The notes: generated by a model not told the origin, from the letters alone. DNA of 64,000 nt from an uncultured Lachnospiraceae bacterium (GCA_934364805.1 CAKRMH010000008.1:69811-133810); one strand, 5' to 3'; counted from the first letter of the stretch, positions 16,868 through 25,987 are shown. Program-made: numbers and translations.

Positions 16868-18181
16868 ATGAAACGCAGAATCAATATTCAGCTGATCGGA
16901 ATTGCGCTGATCGCAATTATTTCAACCATGGTACTGATGACCAGTATTTTTTATGAAGTATTTCAGAAACAGGTAAGAGAAGACCTTCGCCTGGAGACCC
17001 AGGTATTATGCAGCACAGGGATTTTTAACGAAGACCATGTGGGTGAATTAAATCTTGCCGTATCCGAACTGCGGATTACCTGGATTAGCCAGGATGGAAC
17101 GGTATTATATGACAATGATGCAGATATTGGTTCCATGGATAACCATGCGACAAGACCTGAGGTGGAAGAGGCCTTTTCCGGTGGAGAGGGAGAGACGGTC
17201 AGACGTTCCGACACGATGAATGCAAATACGTTTTATTATGCGGTCAGACTGGAAGATGGAAGTGTGCTCAGAGTCGCAAGGGAAGCTGGAAGCTTCTGGA
17301 GCATTTTTGAATCTTCTTTCCCACTGATTGCGGTCATTATCCTGGTCATGACAGTGATCAGCATCATTCTGGCGCATTTTCTTACGAAGAAGCTGATCGC
17401 ACCGATCGAGCAGATGGCAGGGAATATGGACGATTTCAGTGGTGCACCGGTTTACAAGGAGCTTGTCCCGTTCCTTACAACGATCCGCATGCAGCATGAG
17501 AATATCTTAGAGGCTGCAAAGGTAAGACAGGATTTTACGGCCAATGTTTCACATGAATTGAAGACACCGCTTACCGCAATTTCCGGATACGCAGAGCTGA
17601 TCGAAAATAAGATGGTGGAAGGCGAACAGCTCGAACATTTTGCAAAGGAGATCCGTCATAATGCAGAGCGGCTGCTTTCGCTGATCAATGACATTATTAA
17701 TCTGTCGGAGCTGGATCGCACGGAGGATCAGATCCAGTTTGAAAATCTGGATCTTTGTGAAGTCGTGGAAAACTGTTCGGATACACTGCGGATGAATGCA
17801 CAGCAGAAAAACCTTAACTTCAGCTTTGAGGGAGAACCTTGTATGATCCGGGCCAACCGGGATCTGATCAATGAGCTGGTAACCAACCTTGGTGAAAATG
17901 CAATCCGCTATAATCGCGAAAACGGTTCTGTGGATATCCGTGTTTTTTCAGAAAATGGAAGACCCGTGCTTCTGGTTTCGGACACTGGAATCGGAATTCC
18001 GAAGGAACATCAGGACAGAATTTTTGAGCGTTTTTACCGTGTGGATAAAAGCCGTTCGAAACAGACCGGAGGAACCGGACTTGGACTTGCCATTGTAAAA
18101 CATATCGTTGCGATCCATGATGCATCCCTGACGCTTGAGAGTGAGGAGGAAAAAGGAACTACAATCCGCGTTGAATTTTAA
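16868..18181 (+). CDS. PhoR-type sensor histidine kinase
   Basis: A 437-residue membrane kinase. An N-terminal helix (residues 10-30) and a second near 155-175 (FPLIAVIILVMTVISIILAH) bracket an extracellular sensor of about 120 residues. A cytoplasmic linker, HisKA box with His229 (FTANVSHELKTPLTAIS) and an HATPase_c domain with LGENAIRYN, DTGIGIP and GGTGLGLAIV follow. It pairs with the adjacent OmpR-family regulator, and the locus argues for phosphate signalling through PhoU and PstB. The start follows an AGAAGGAG ribosome binding site. Confidence 0.9.
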   Translation: MKRRINIQLIGIALIAIISTMVLMTSIFYEVFQKQVREDLRLETQVLCSTGIFNEDHVGELNLAVSELRITWISQDGTVLYDNDADIGSMDNHATRPEVEEAFSGGEGETVRRSDTMNANTFYYAVRLEDGSVLRVAREAGSFWSIFESSFPLIAVIILVMTVISIILAHFLTKKLIAPIEQMAGNMDDFSGAPVYKELVPFLTTIRMQHENILEAAKVRQDFTANVSHELKTPLTAISGYAELIENKMVEGEQLEHFAKEIRHNAERLLSLINDIINLSELDRTEDQIQFENLDLCEVVENCSDTLRMNAQQKNLNFSFEGEPCMIRANRDLINELVTNLGENAIRYNRENGSVDIRVFSENGRPVLLVSDTGIGIPKEHQDRIFERFYRVDKSRSKQTGGTGLGLAIVKHIVAIHDASLTLESEEEKGTTIRVEF

Positions 18182-18274
18182 AAAACCTTAAGAAATAGGT
18201 ACTTGTGCATATTGTCCCATTGCTTTAGAATAAGAAAAGAGCATTTTGAGAATGTTATAAGAGGGAGTGGAAAA

Positions 18275-19072
18275 ATGGCAGCAAGGCGTAAAAGCGCAAA
18301 GGAAAAAGCATTGGATGGCGCGATCCGAATGGCATCGTGCGGGATCATACTTGCATTTGTGCTGATTGGAATACAGATGTTTTCCGGTTTTGTGGAGACA
18401 GAACTTATGGCACAGAATGAAGTAGTGAAGCCGGAAAATACGCCGTTACTGGAAACACCGGTTATTACCGATACAGAGGAAGAACAGACTGGATTCACCG
18501 TCTGCATTGATGCAGGACATGGTGGAAAAGACAATGGGTGTGATTATAAGGAACGTTACGAAAAGGACGATAATCTGACACTCGCACTTGCTCTTCAGCA
18601 GTATTTACAGTCACAGAATGTGAATGTCGTTATGACCAGGGACGATGACAGCTTTTTGAAGCTGTCCGCCAGATGCCGCATATCCAATGATGCAAAAGCC
18701 GATTATTACATTTCCCTGCATCGCAACAAAGGCGAAGGATATGGAGTTGAAAGCTGGATCTATAGCAATGCCAACGATGAAAGTATTTCCCTGGCTGAAA
18801 ATATCATGAAGGGACTTGAGACGGTAGGCATATCGAGAAACCGTGGAGTCTCATACGGAACCTCAGAGGGGAACGGCTCTGATTATTATGTCAATTCCCA
18901 TTCCAACGCACCATCGCTGATCCTTGAGATGGGATTTATCAATTCTTCAGAGGATAACAGGCTTTTAGATGATCAGAAGGAAGCGTATGCAAAGGCGATC
19001 GGAGATGCGGTTATTGAGACCTATCAGGCATATCAGCAGGACAAGAAAACAGGAGATTCAAGTGGATTATGA
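18275..19072 (+). CDS. cwlD: N-acetylmuramoyl-L-alanine amidase, CwlD-like
   Basis: A 265-residue protein with a basic N-terminus, a signal-anchor helix (near residues 20-40), a short linker and an Amidase_3 domain. Zinc ligands are visible in CIDAGHGGKDNG, in YISLHRNKGEG and the catalytic Glu in LILEMGFINSSEDN. I chose 18275 because a GAGGGAGTGG ribosome binding site lies just upstream; an upstream in-frame ATG has none. In Bacillus, CwlD removes peptide side chains so that PdaA can form muramic-delta-lactam in spore cortex. A PdaA-like gene overlaps the end of this one, so a sporulation role is likely. The symbol is by homology of the pair. Confidence 0.85.
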   Translation: MAARRKSAKEKALDGAIRMASCGIILAFVLIGIQMFSGFVETELMAQNEVVKPENTPLLETPVITDTEEEQTGFTVCIDAGHGGKDNGCDYKERYEKDDNLTLALALQQYLQSQNVNVVMTRDDDSFLKLSARCRISNDAKADYYISLHRNKGEGYGVESWIYSNANDESISLAENIMKGLETVGISRNRGVSYGTSEGNGSDYYVNSHSNAPSLILEMGFINSSEDNRLLDDQKEAYAKAIGDAVIETYQAYQQDKKTGDSSGL

Positions 19073-20040
19073 GAGAAAACAATAACAGACCAATGGACCG
19101 TGCGATGGCGGCAGTATTCTGTGCAATACTGTTAGTGGCGGTCCTGATCATTTTGCTGGCCGCAGGGCATCTGGTGTCAAAAAATGCAAAGCATAAAGAT
19201 TCTGGACAGGCTGCGGAAAATACACAGAGTGAGAAAAGTTCCGAGACGATCGGAATGGAGACGCAGGAGACCGAAGTGACGGAGACACTCGCACAGGAAG
19301 AGACCGAGACGGAAGAACCGTTTACGACGACACCGATTCCGAATGTGGAATCATTAGATACCACAAGTTATGGATGGGGACAGGGCGTCCAGTTCGATGA
19401 GTACAACCGGCCGATCAGCGCTGTGCAATATCAGGAGACTTACGGGAAATACAATGCCAATTTTATTGGGGAGAACAGACCGGTCATCTATCTTACATTT
19501 GATGAGGGATATGAGTACGGATGTACCGAAAGAATACTGGATACATTAAAAGAAAAGGGCGTACATGCGGTGTTTTTTGTGACACAGCCTTACGCAGAAG
19601 ACAATCCACAGCTGGTGCAGCGTATGATCGATGAAGGACATACCGTAGGAAATCACAGTGTGACACATCCGTCCAAGGGACTGCCTTCCCAGACGATGGA
19701 ACAGCAACAGCAGGAAGTTATGGGCTGTCATCAGTATGTACTGGATCATTTTGGATATACGATGCATCTGTTCCGTTATCCGACCGGGGCTTTTTCCGAA
19801 CAGTCTCTTGCAATCGTCAATAACTGCAATTATAAGAGCGTGTTCTGGAGTTTTGCCTATCTGGACTATGACGTCAACAATCAGCCGGATCAGACACAAT
19901 CTTTGCAGAAGCTTGTAGACCGTATGCATCCGGGAGCAATTTATCTGCTCCATGCAGAATCCGAGACAAATACGGCGATTCTTGGAAGTTTTATCGATCA
20001 GGCAAAAGCAGCAGGCTACAGCCTGGAAGCCTTTGACTGA
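19069..20040 (+). CDS. pdaA: Polysaccharide deacetylase, PdaA-like
   Basis: A 323-residue membrane-anchored protein: an N-terminal helix (AVFCAILLVAVLIILLAAGH), a Thr/Glu-rich linker of about 60 residues and a NodB-type deacetylase domain. The family core starts with YLTFDEGYEYG, where Glu replaces the second Asp of the usual TFDDG, as in PdaA. The metal-binding HxxxH is in VGNHSVTHPS, with later motifs FRYPTGAFSE and LLHAES. PdaA deacetylates muramic acid and cyclises it to the delta-lactam of spore cortex. Its ATG overlaps the amidase stop, so the two are translationally coupled. Confidence 0.88.
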   Translation: MRENNNRPMDRAMAAVFCAILLVAVLIILLAAGHLVSKNAKHKDSGQAAENTQSEKSSETIGMETQETEVTETLAQEETETEEPFTTTPIPNVESLDTTSYGWGQGVQFDEYNRPISAVQYQETYGKYNANFIGENRPVIYLTFDEGYEYGCTERILDTLKEKGVHAVFFVTQPYAEDNPQLVQRMIDEGHTVGNHSVTHPSKGLPSQTMEQQQQEVMGCHQYVLDHFGYTMHLFRYPTGAFSEQSLAIVNNCNYKSVFWSFAYLDYDVNNQPDQTQSLQKLVDRMHPGAIYLLHAESETNTAILGSFIDQAKAAGYSLEAFD

Positions 20041-20055
20041 TCTGGAAACGCATAT

Positions 20056-20763
20056 TTATACGAGCGTTCCGTCCGAGGAGATCGTTACGATCTGAAGCGG
20101 GATATTTTTTCCGCTGGCAGCAATCGCTTTCTCGACAGCCATGGCAAGTCCGCCACAGCAAGGAACGGTCATTCGTGTCAGAGTGATCGAGCGGATATTG
20201 TTTTCGGAAAAGATCACAGAAAGCTTTTCGCTGTAGTCAATATCGTCTAACTTCGGACAGCCGATCAAAGTAACACGGTCCTTAATAAAATCATTATGGA
20301 AATTACCATAAGCGTAAGCGGTACAATCGGCTGCGATCAAAAGATCACAATCATGAAAATACGGCGCATTTGGAGCCACAAGCTTGATCTGGACAGGCCA
20401 CTGCGATAACTGGCCTGGGACAGCGTCGCAAGAAGCGGACGGAGCAGCCGGTTTCATAGAACGAGCCATAGAGCCTGGACAACCGTGAAATACCGGTGTC
20501 CGGGCTTCTTTTTGCTTGGCGTTTCTTTTCGCAAGATGCTCTTTTACCGCAGCTTCATCATAGGCAGCAGCTTCCCGTTCGATAAAGGAGATCGCATTGA
20601 CCGGACAGTTTGGAAGGCAGTCGCCAAGTCCGTCACAATAATCGTCACGCATCAGCTTTGCTTTTCCATTGACCAGGGCGATCGCACCTTCATGGCAGGC
20701 TTTGACGCAAAGCCCGCATCCGTTACATTTTTCTTCATTGATCTCAATGACTCTTCTTACCAT
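20056..20763 (-). CDS. 4Fe-4S ferredoxin-domain protein with Cys-rich C-terminus
   Basis: A 235-residue cytoplasmic protein. Residues 1-65 are a two-cluster ferredoxin domain: CNGCGLCVKACHEG and CDGLGDCLPNCPVN each bind a 4Fe-4S centre. The rest has further conserved-looking cysteines (HGCPGSM, IAADCTAYA, IGCPKLDD) and a VPCCGGLA motif reminiscent of CCG-type domains. The C-terminal domain is not one I can name. Its start is supported by a GGAGGAT ribosome binding site. It diverges from a Crp/Fnr regulator over a shared 131-bp region, an arrangement seen in redox or nitrosative-stress loci. Confidence 0.85.
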   Translation of the reverse strand: MVRRVIEINEEKCNGCGLCVKACHEGAIALVNGKAKLMRDDYCDGLGDCLPNCPVNAISFIEREAAAYDEAAVKEHLAKRNAKQKEARTPVFHGCPGSMARSMKPAAPSASCDAVPGQLSQWPVQIKLVAPNAPYFHDCDLLIAADCTAYAYGNFHNDFIKDRVTLIGCPKLDDIDYSEKLSVIFSENNIRSITLTRMTVPCCGGLAMAVEKAIAASGKNIPLQIVTISSDGTLV

Positions 20764-20807
20764 TTTTTTAATCCTCCATATATCAATACAGTTTCTTTCG
20801 TTTTTCG

Positions 20808-20836
20808 TTGATAAATATTTTCAATACGAATATAAT
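20808..20836 (+). promoter_or_regulatory. Sigma-A promoter of Crp/Fnr gene
   Basis: TTGATA (20808-20813), a 17-bp spacer and TATAAT (20831-20836) lie in the divergent region. A small dyad TGTTG-N6-CAACA follows near 20854-20869 and could be an operator. No strong TGTGA-type Crp/Fnr half-site pair is visible. Confidence 0.75.
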
Positions 20837-20894
20837 ACAGGTATCATGGAAAGTATGTTGTTTTTCCAACAAAAAGGAAAACGGGGGAAGAAAT

Positions 20895-21566
20895 ATGAAA
20901 GTTACAAGTGCAATGCGGGAAGCATCCATTTTTCGGAATCTGAGTGACGAGGAAATCATTGGAATGCTGCCCTGCCTGAATGCAAAAGAACAGCATTTTA
21001 AGAAAAATGAAGTGATCTACCGGCCGGGAGATCAGGTGAGAAAGATCGGGCTTGTGGTTTCCGGTGCTGTCCGCATCGAAAAGATCGATTACTGGGGCAA
21101 CCGCAAGATCATTTCCGTGATCGAGCCGGGGCAGATATTCGGGGAAGCCTATGCGGGAATGAAAACGATCCCAATGGAGATGGAGGTGCTTGCGGCAGTG
21201 CCTTCTGTCATTCTTTTTATGGAAGTCGGGAAAATCCTTACGACATGTGGAAATTCCTGCGAATTTCATTCCAAAATGATACGGAATATGGTCTATGTGC
21301 TTGCGGAACGCAATTATAAACTGACACAGAAAATGGATCACCTGACGCAGAAAACGACGCGGGAGAAGTTGCTTTCCTATTTTTCCGAGCAGGCACTGGA
21401 ATGTGGAAGATCAGATTTTGACATTCCGCTGGACAGACAGCAGCTGGCGGATTATCTGAGTGTTGACCGGAGCGCAATGTCCACTGAGCTTGGCAGGATG
21501 AAAAAGGATGGTCTGATCGAATACCGGAAGAACCATTTTACGCTGAAACAGGGAATGCCTGAGTAG
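20895..21566 (+). CDS. Crp/Fnr-family transcriptional regulator
   Basis: A 223-residue protein with an N-terminal cyclic-nucleotide-binding-like beta roll (residues 15-120), a dimer helix and a C-terminal HTH (LDRQQLADYLSVDRSAMSTELGRMKKDGLIEY). I chose 20895, behind a GGGGGAAG ribosome binding site; the longer in-frame ORF starts inside the promoter. The N-terminal Cys cluster of oxygen-sensing FNR is absent, although Cys residues occur at CLNAKEQ and TCGNSCEF. The ligand is unknown. It probably controls the divergent 4Fe-4S gene. Confidence 0.88.
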   Translation: MKVTSAMREASIFRNLSDEEIIGMLPCLNAKEQHFKKNEVIYRPGDQVRKIGLVVSGAVRIEKIDYWGNRKIISVIEPGQIFGEAYAGMKTIPMEMEVLAAVPSVILFMEVGKILTTCGNSCEFHSKMIRNMVYVLAERNYKLTQKMDHLTQKTTREKLLSYFSEQALECGRSDFDIPLDRQQLADYLSVDRSAMSTELGRMKKDGLIEYRKNHFTLKQGMPE

Positions 21567-21572
21567 GCTGCA

Positions 21573-21601
21573 TTTACAAATTGTGGCAGCTGTGGCATAA
21601 T
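21573..21601 (+). promoter_or_regulatory. Promoter of DUF815 ATPase gene
   Basis: TTTACA (21573-21578), a 17-bp spacer and CATAAT (21596-21601) precede the ATG at 21654, which has an AGGAGGT ribosome binding site. Confidence 0.6.
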
Positions 21602-21653
21602 GAAGGATAAAGCATTGCAAAAGTAAAGGAAACAATACAGGAGGTATTGGTAT

Positions 21654-22961
21654 ATGTATAAACAGTTATCACAGTTACTTATGTATGGAGATCTGGATCA
21701 GGATGGAATCCTGTATCAGCTTGGAGAAATTTTTCACCGCTACGACAAGGGTGATTATGATAGAATGGAGCTTGTGCGTGATATTAATATACAGATCAAG
21801 CATTTACTGAAGGTGGCAACCGATTATGGATTTGACGATAATCTCTGGCACAATTATCTGACTTTTTTCCTTATGATGAGCGAGAATCCGTTCAGCATGA
21901 CCTGTGAAAAAGTCGGCGCCAGCGAAGGAACCGTAAACCTTCTTGTGGAGAACGATTTCCGCATTTTCAAATCCCTGTTTGACTATGATTTTTCAAAGAT
22001 TGAGAAGGATCTTGGAATCGACTGCTTCAGCCGTATCTCCAATTATCATGCGATCAGCAAAAAGGATCTGATGTACAACAAAAACGTCAGCGAGAAGGTG
22101 CGTGCACTCAGCAAAAAACTGGAAAACACCACAACAGAACAGGAATTTTTCGATGTTGTAACCGGATTCTATAAGGATTACGGTGTTGGAATGTTCGGAC
22201 TGAACAAGGCATTTCGTATCGAGGAGAACCCGGCTGGCGGCGTAATCTTCCGCCCGATCAACAATATGGATCAGGTAATGCTCGATGATCTGGTTGGATA
22301 CGAGATCCAGAAGAAGAAGCTGGTGGATAACACAGAAGCATTTGTGCAGGGCAGAAAAGCCAACAACTGTCTGCTGTTTGGTGACAGTGGTACTGGAAAA
22401 TCTACAAGTATTAAGGCAATCGTCAACCAGTATTATGATCAGGGACTGCGTATGATCGAGATCTACAAACATCAGTTTAAAGATCTTTCCAGAGTCATTG
22501 CAGACATCAAAAACCGGAATTACCGGTTCATTATCTATATGGATGATCTTTCTTTTGAAGAATTTGAGATCAAATACAAATTCTTAAAGGCAGTCATCGA
22601 AGGTGGTGTAGAGACGAAACCGGAAAATATTCTGATCTATGCAACCTCAAACCGCCGTCACCTGATCAAGGAATCATGGAATGACAGAAATGATATGGAA
22701 CACGAGAATGACAGACACCATTCCGATACGGTCGAAGAGAAGCTTTCTCTGGTAAACCGTTTTGGTGTTACGATCAATTACTCAAAACCGACGCAGAAGG
22801 AGTATTTTGACATTGTATTGAATCTTGCAAGAAAACAGGGAATCACAATGTCGGATGATGATCTTCGCACAGAAGCAAATAAATGGGAACTCAGCCATGG
22901 TGGAATTTCCGGACGTACTGCCCAGCAGTTTGTCAATTATCTGGCGAGCCAGGAAATGTAG
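21654..22961 (+). CDS. DUF815-family AAA-type ATPase
   Basis: A 435-residue cytoplasmic P-loop ATPase. The N-terminal 200 residues are helical and of unknown role. Walker A is FGDSGTGKSTS (near residue 242), Walker B RFIIYMDDLSFEEFE, and a sensor-like motif ILIYATSNRRHLIKESW marks the DUF815 family. The insertion with ENDRHHSDTVEEKLSLVNRFG also fits. DUF815 proteins are widespread in Clostridia but have no firmly established function; a helicase-loader-like or chaperone role is only suggested by the fold. It is monocistronic or joined to the ABC-F gene 39 bases downstream. Confidence 0.88.
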   Translation: MYKQLSQLLMYGDLDQDGILYQLGEIFHRYDKGDYDRMELVRDINIQIKHLLKVATDYGFDDNLWHNYLTFFLMMSENPFSMTCEKVGASEGTVNLLVENDFRIFKSLFDYDFSKIEKDLGIDCFSRISNYHAISKKDLMYNKNVSEKVRALSKKLENTTTEQEFFDVVTGFYKDYGVGMFGLNKAFRIEENPAGGVIFRPINNMDQVMLDDLVGYEIQKKKLVDNTEAFVQGRKANNCLLFGDSGTGKSTSIKAIVNQYYDQGLRMIEIYKHQFKDLSRVIADIKNRNYRFIIYMDDLSFEEFEIKYKFLKAVIEGGVETKPENILIYATSNRRHLIKESWNDRNDMEHENDRHHSDTVEEKLSLVNRFGVTINYSKPTQKEYFDIVLNLARKQGITMSDDDLRTEANKWELSHGGISGRTAQQFVNYLASQEM

Positions 22962-23000
22962 GAAGTTTCCCTGCTTTCCCAACGGGATAAGGATGAAATT

Positions 23001-24983
23001 ATGTTATATCAGATCAGTAATGGCGCAGTCGCATTTGCGGATGATGTCATTTTACATCATATTAATTTTGAAATTCGAAATACAGAAAAGATCGCAGTTG
23101 TCGGTCGAAACGGATGTGGCAAGACCACACTTCTTAAACTGATCTCCGGAGAAGTGGATCTGGAAAAAAGAGACAGTGATGAGGATGTTTTTATTGCAAA
23201 ATCCGGAAATCCACAGATCGGATATCTCAAACAGATCGCGTTTGAAGACACTGGGATCACACTGGAGCAGGAGATCCGCAAGGTTTTTGCACCGATGGAA
23301 CTGCGCAAAAAACAGCTGGAAGCAGCTGCAAAGGAGCTTGAGACCGATCATTCGGAAGAAAAAGTAAAAGCATACACGAATATGGAAGAAAAATTCCGTG
23401 AGGATGGAGGCTATTACTTTGAAAAAGAATATGAGGTCCTGATCCGCAAATTTGGGTTTTCCGAAGAAGAACGAAAGAAACCGCTTCGGGATTTCTCCGG
23501 AGGACAGCAGACAAAGATCGCATTTATCAAGCTGCTTTTGAGTAAACCGGATATTCTTCTTCTGGACGAGCCGACCAACCATCTGGACATCACAACGATC
23601 GAATGGCTGGAGGGTTATCTGAAAAACTATCCGAAAGCAGTTGTCGTTGTATCGCATGACCGAATGTTTTTGGATCATGTGGTGGATGTGGTTTATGAGA
23701 TCGAATACGGAACTGCCAAACGTTATCCGGGTGATTACACACACTTTGTGGAGCAGAAGAAGTTAGATTATGAGAAGCAGTTAAAGGATTACAACGCACA
23801 GCAGAAAGAGATCGCACGTCTGCAGCATATGGTAGACCGTTTTAAGAACAAGCCTACGAAAGTTTCGATGGCGAGATCAAAACAGAAGGCGATTGAGCAT
23901 ATGGATAAGATCGAGGCGCCGGATCGTTTTGATACCAGGACATTTCATGCCAATTTCCAACCTGCAAAAGAGACCGGAAATGATGTGCTTATGGTAAATA
24001 ATCTGGAGATCGGATACGATCATCCGCTTTCTACGGTATCACTGGATCTGAAAAAAGGCGAAAAGCTTGGAATCTTAGGTGGAAACGGACTTGGAAAATC
24101 CACGTTCCTTAAGACGATCGTTGAGAAAATTCCGCCGCTTTCCGGAGAATTCCGTTATGGAACCAATGTGCAGATCGGTTACTTTGATCAGCAGATGGCG
24201 ATGTATCAGAGTGACAAGACGGTTCTGGATGATTTCTGGGATGAATTCCCGAATCTGACAGAGACAGAGGCGAGAAATGCACTTGGCGCTTTCCTTTTTA
24301 CCGGTGAGGATGTCTTCAAAAACATCAATATGCTTTCCGGAGGCGAAAAGGTGCGTCTTGCGCTTTGCAAGATCTTAAAGAGAAAGCCGAATGTACTGGT
24401 ACTCGATGAGCCGACCAACCACATGGACATTGTCGGCAAGGAAACGCTTGAGAGCATGCTTTCCGAGTTTGCAGGAACACTGATCTTTGTATCGCATGAC
24501 CGTTATTTTGTGAAAAAGGTTGCAACAAGACTTCTGGTATTTGAAGACGGAACAACCAATCAGTATCAGTTTGGTTATGAAGAATATCAGGAAAAACTGG
24601 ACAGAGAAGCGGCGGAAGAAGATTCCTCCTATAAAGGGAATCCGGTGCTTGGTGGTGCGATCAGTGTAAATGGTGGACAGCATGCAGCACAGAACACACA
24701 GACTGCTTCCACTGGAGGAAAAAAGGCATACTATAATCCAGGCAAGGAACGTTCGAAGATAGAGAAGAAAGTCAAAAAGGCAGAAGAAGAACTGGCGGTA
24801 AAAGAGGCGAAGCTGGACGAACTGAAAGCGGAGCTTTTAAAACCGGAATATCAGTCCAGCTATTCGAAGCTGACAGAGATCCAGAATGAAATTGATGCGA
24901 TGGAAGAAGCAATCATGGAAGATATGGAAAACTGGGAGCAGTTGTCCTCGCAGCTGGAAGAACTTATGCAGTCGGAAGGATGA
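23001..24983 (+). CDS. ABC-F family ATPase, YdiF/Uup-like
   Basis: A 660-residue cytosolic twin-ABC protein. Walker A motifs are GRNGCGKTT and GGNGLGKST; signatures are FSGGQQTK and LSGGEKVR; Walker B regions LLLDEPTNHLDI and VLDEPTNHMDI. The interdomain linker is basic (FKNKPTKVSMARSKQ). Beyond residue 540 there is a Ser/Gly/Gln-rich hinge and a charged coiled coil (KKVKKAEEELAVKEAKLDEL), the C-terminal extension typical of the YdiF/Uup branch. It likely rescues translation on difficult peptides. It is the second ABC-F in the window, clearly different from the shorter one at 1665. Confidence 0.92.
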   Translation: MLYQISNGAVAFADDVILHHINFEIRNTEKIAVVGRNGCGKTTLLKLISGEVDLEKRDSDEDVFIAKSGNPQIGYLKQIAFEDTGITLEQEIRKVFAPMELRKKQLEAAAKELETDHSEEKVKAYTNMEEKFREDGGYYFEKEYEVLIRKFGFSEEERKKPLRDFSGGQQTKIAFIKLLLSKPDILLLDEPTNHLDITTIEWLEGYLKNYPKAVVVVSHDRMFLDHVVDVVYEIEYGTAKRYPGDYTHFVEQKKLDYEKQLKDYNAQQKEIARLQHMVDRFKNKPTKVSMARSKQKAIEHMDKIEAPDRFDTRTFHANFQPAKETGNDVLMVNNLEIGYDHPLSTVSLDLKKGEKLGILGGNGLGKSTFLKTIVEKIPPLSGEFRYGTNVQIGYFDQQMAMYQSDKTVLDDFWDEFPNLTETEARNALGAFLFTGEDVFKNINMLSGGEKVRLALCKILKRKPNVLVLDEPTNHMDIVGKETLESMLSEFAGTLIFVSHDRYFVKKVATRLLVFEDGTTNQYQFGYEEYQEKLDREAAEEDSSYKGNPVLGGAISVNGGQHAAQNTQTASTGGKKAYYNPGKERSKIEKKVKKAEEELAVKEAKLDELKAELLKPEYQSSYSKLTEIQNEIDAMEEAIMEDMENWEQLSSQLEELMQSEG

Positions 24984-25041
24984 TCTATATAGCTATAGAC
25001 GTTTGACAAACTCTTCCATATAAATAAGAAGAAAAAGAACA

Positions 25042-25073
25042 AAAAGGGAATCCAGCTTCTGGGATTCCCTTTT
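25042..25073 (+). terminator. Intrinsic terminator after ABC-F gene
   Basis: AAAAGGGAATCC and GGATTCCCTTTT form a 12-bp stem with an 8-nt loop. The A-rich and T-rich ends make it potentially bidirectional. Confidence 0.88.
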
Positions 25074-25145
25074 GACGTTGTAAGAAAACCTGCCATTTTA
25101 TAAGGACAGGCTATGTTGTTCCTGTTTATATTGTGCCGGACAAAC

Positions 25146-25175
25146 AAAAAACAGGATATCCATCGGATATCCTGT
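25146..25175 (-). terminator. Intrinsic terminator of tRNA-Glu
   Basis: ACAGGATATC and GATATCCTGT pair (11 bp with the closing C-G). Read on the minus strand it is followed by a run of six T, directly downstream of the tRNA. Confidence 0.88.
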
Positions 25176-25181
25176 CCTTAG

Positions 25182-25253
25182 CAGCTTGTAGGGGAATCGA
25201 ACCCCTGATTCCGCCGTGAGAGGGCGGCGTCTTAACCGCTTGACCAACAAGCC
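25182..25253 (-). tRNA. tRNA-Glu (anticodon CTC)
   Basis: On the minus strand the acceptor GGCTTGT pairs with ACAAGCT (one G-U), the anticodon stem is CCGCC/GGCGG with loop CTCTCAC (anticodon CTC), and the T arm is AGGGG-TTCGATT-CCCCT. The discriminator is G and CCA is not encoded. Confidence 0.94.
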
Positions 25254-25395
25254 ATGAACTTATTATAACAAGCTTTTTCAAAAATGCAAGCTTTTTTTGA
25301 AAAAAATATTTTTTTTATTGAATTCGCAAAATTTGATACAATTAAAAAAATAGAAAGAAAAATTAGAAAAGGTAAAAAAAGGGGACAAAACTTTA

Positions 25396-25424
25396 TTGAA
25401 AAACAAAAAATATTATACTATAAT
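25396..25424 (+). promoter_or_regulatory. Promoter of BlaI-like repressor
   Basis: TTGAAA (25396-25401), a 17-bp spacer and TATAAT (25419-25424) sit in a very AT-rich gap after tRNA-Glu. A TATTATACTATAATG stretch around the -10 has weak dyad symmetry. The rest of the 220-bp gap holds only A/T runs and two direct CAAGCTTTTT copies. Confidence 0.7.
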
Positions 25425-25473
25425 GCACGTGATGTAAAAATAAGAGTATTTTTCGATATATGAGGTGGTATAA

Positions 25474-25866
25474 ATGAGTAACAATAAGACAGCAAAAGAA
25501 TTGACAAACTGTGAAAAACTGATCATGAAGGTTGTATGGGAAGCAAAAGAGGACATCTCAACACCGGATACGATTGAACAGTTAAAGGTGCGTTTTGGCA
25601 AGGAGTATGCCAGAACAACGGTGGTTACTTTTGTACAGAGACTGGTTGAGAAAGGTTATGTGACAACCTATAGAAGGGGACGGGTTTCTTACATCCGGCC
25701 GGTACAGAGTGAAGAGGAATACTGTAACCGGATGTTACAGGATACGATGAATTTCTGGTTTGATGGCGATTGTACAAAAATGATCTCTGCACTTTGCAGT
25801 GACAGTAACCTGAATGCAGAAGAAGCAGAGAAAATCCGTCAGATCATAGATAATACAGACAGATAA
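25474..25866 (+). CDS. BlaI/MecI-family transcriptional repressor
   Basis: A 130-residue protein with the penicillinase-repressor winged helix: LTNCEKLIMKVVWEAKEDIS is the first helix pair, and YARTTVVTFVQRLVEKGYV the recognition helix region. A beta wing (TTYRRGRVSYIRP) and a C-terminal dimerisation helix follow. BlaI proteins are usually cleaved by a BlaR1 sensor-protease, which is absent here, and no beta-lactamase is nearby. The targets are therefore unknown. It is preceded by its own promoter and an AGGTGG ribosome binding site. Confidence 0.88.
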   Translation: MSNNKTAKELTNCEKLIMKVVWEAKEDISTPDTIEQLKVRFGKEYARTTVVTFVQRLVEKGYVTTYRRGRVSYIRPVQSEEEYCNRMLQDTMNFWFDGDCTKMISALCSDSNLNAEEAEKIRQIIDNTDR

Positions 25867-25910
25867 TTCTTTATAAAATTAAAATTTATATAAAAACTGC
25901 ACAAAAAAGT

Positions 25911-25938
25911 TTGCTATTTCAATGGATTATGGTATAAT
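25911..25938 (+). promoter_or_regulatory. Promoter of hpf
   Basis: TTGCTA (25911-25916), 16 bp and TATAAT (25933-25938), with an extended TGG just before the -10. Confidence 0.65.
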
Positions 25939-25987
25939 AAAACCATGATATATCTGTATCAAATAAACGGCAAAGGGGTTGGACATC

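Noticed and set aside
25254..25395. Low-complexity A/T stretch with two CAAGCTTTTT copies
   Set aside because: Looks like an ordinary AT-rich upstream region; no gene, RNA fold or regular repeat.
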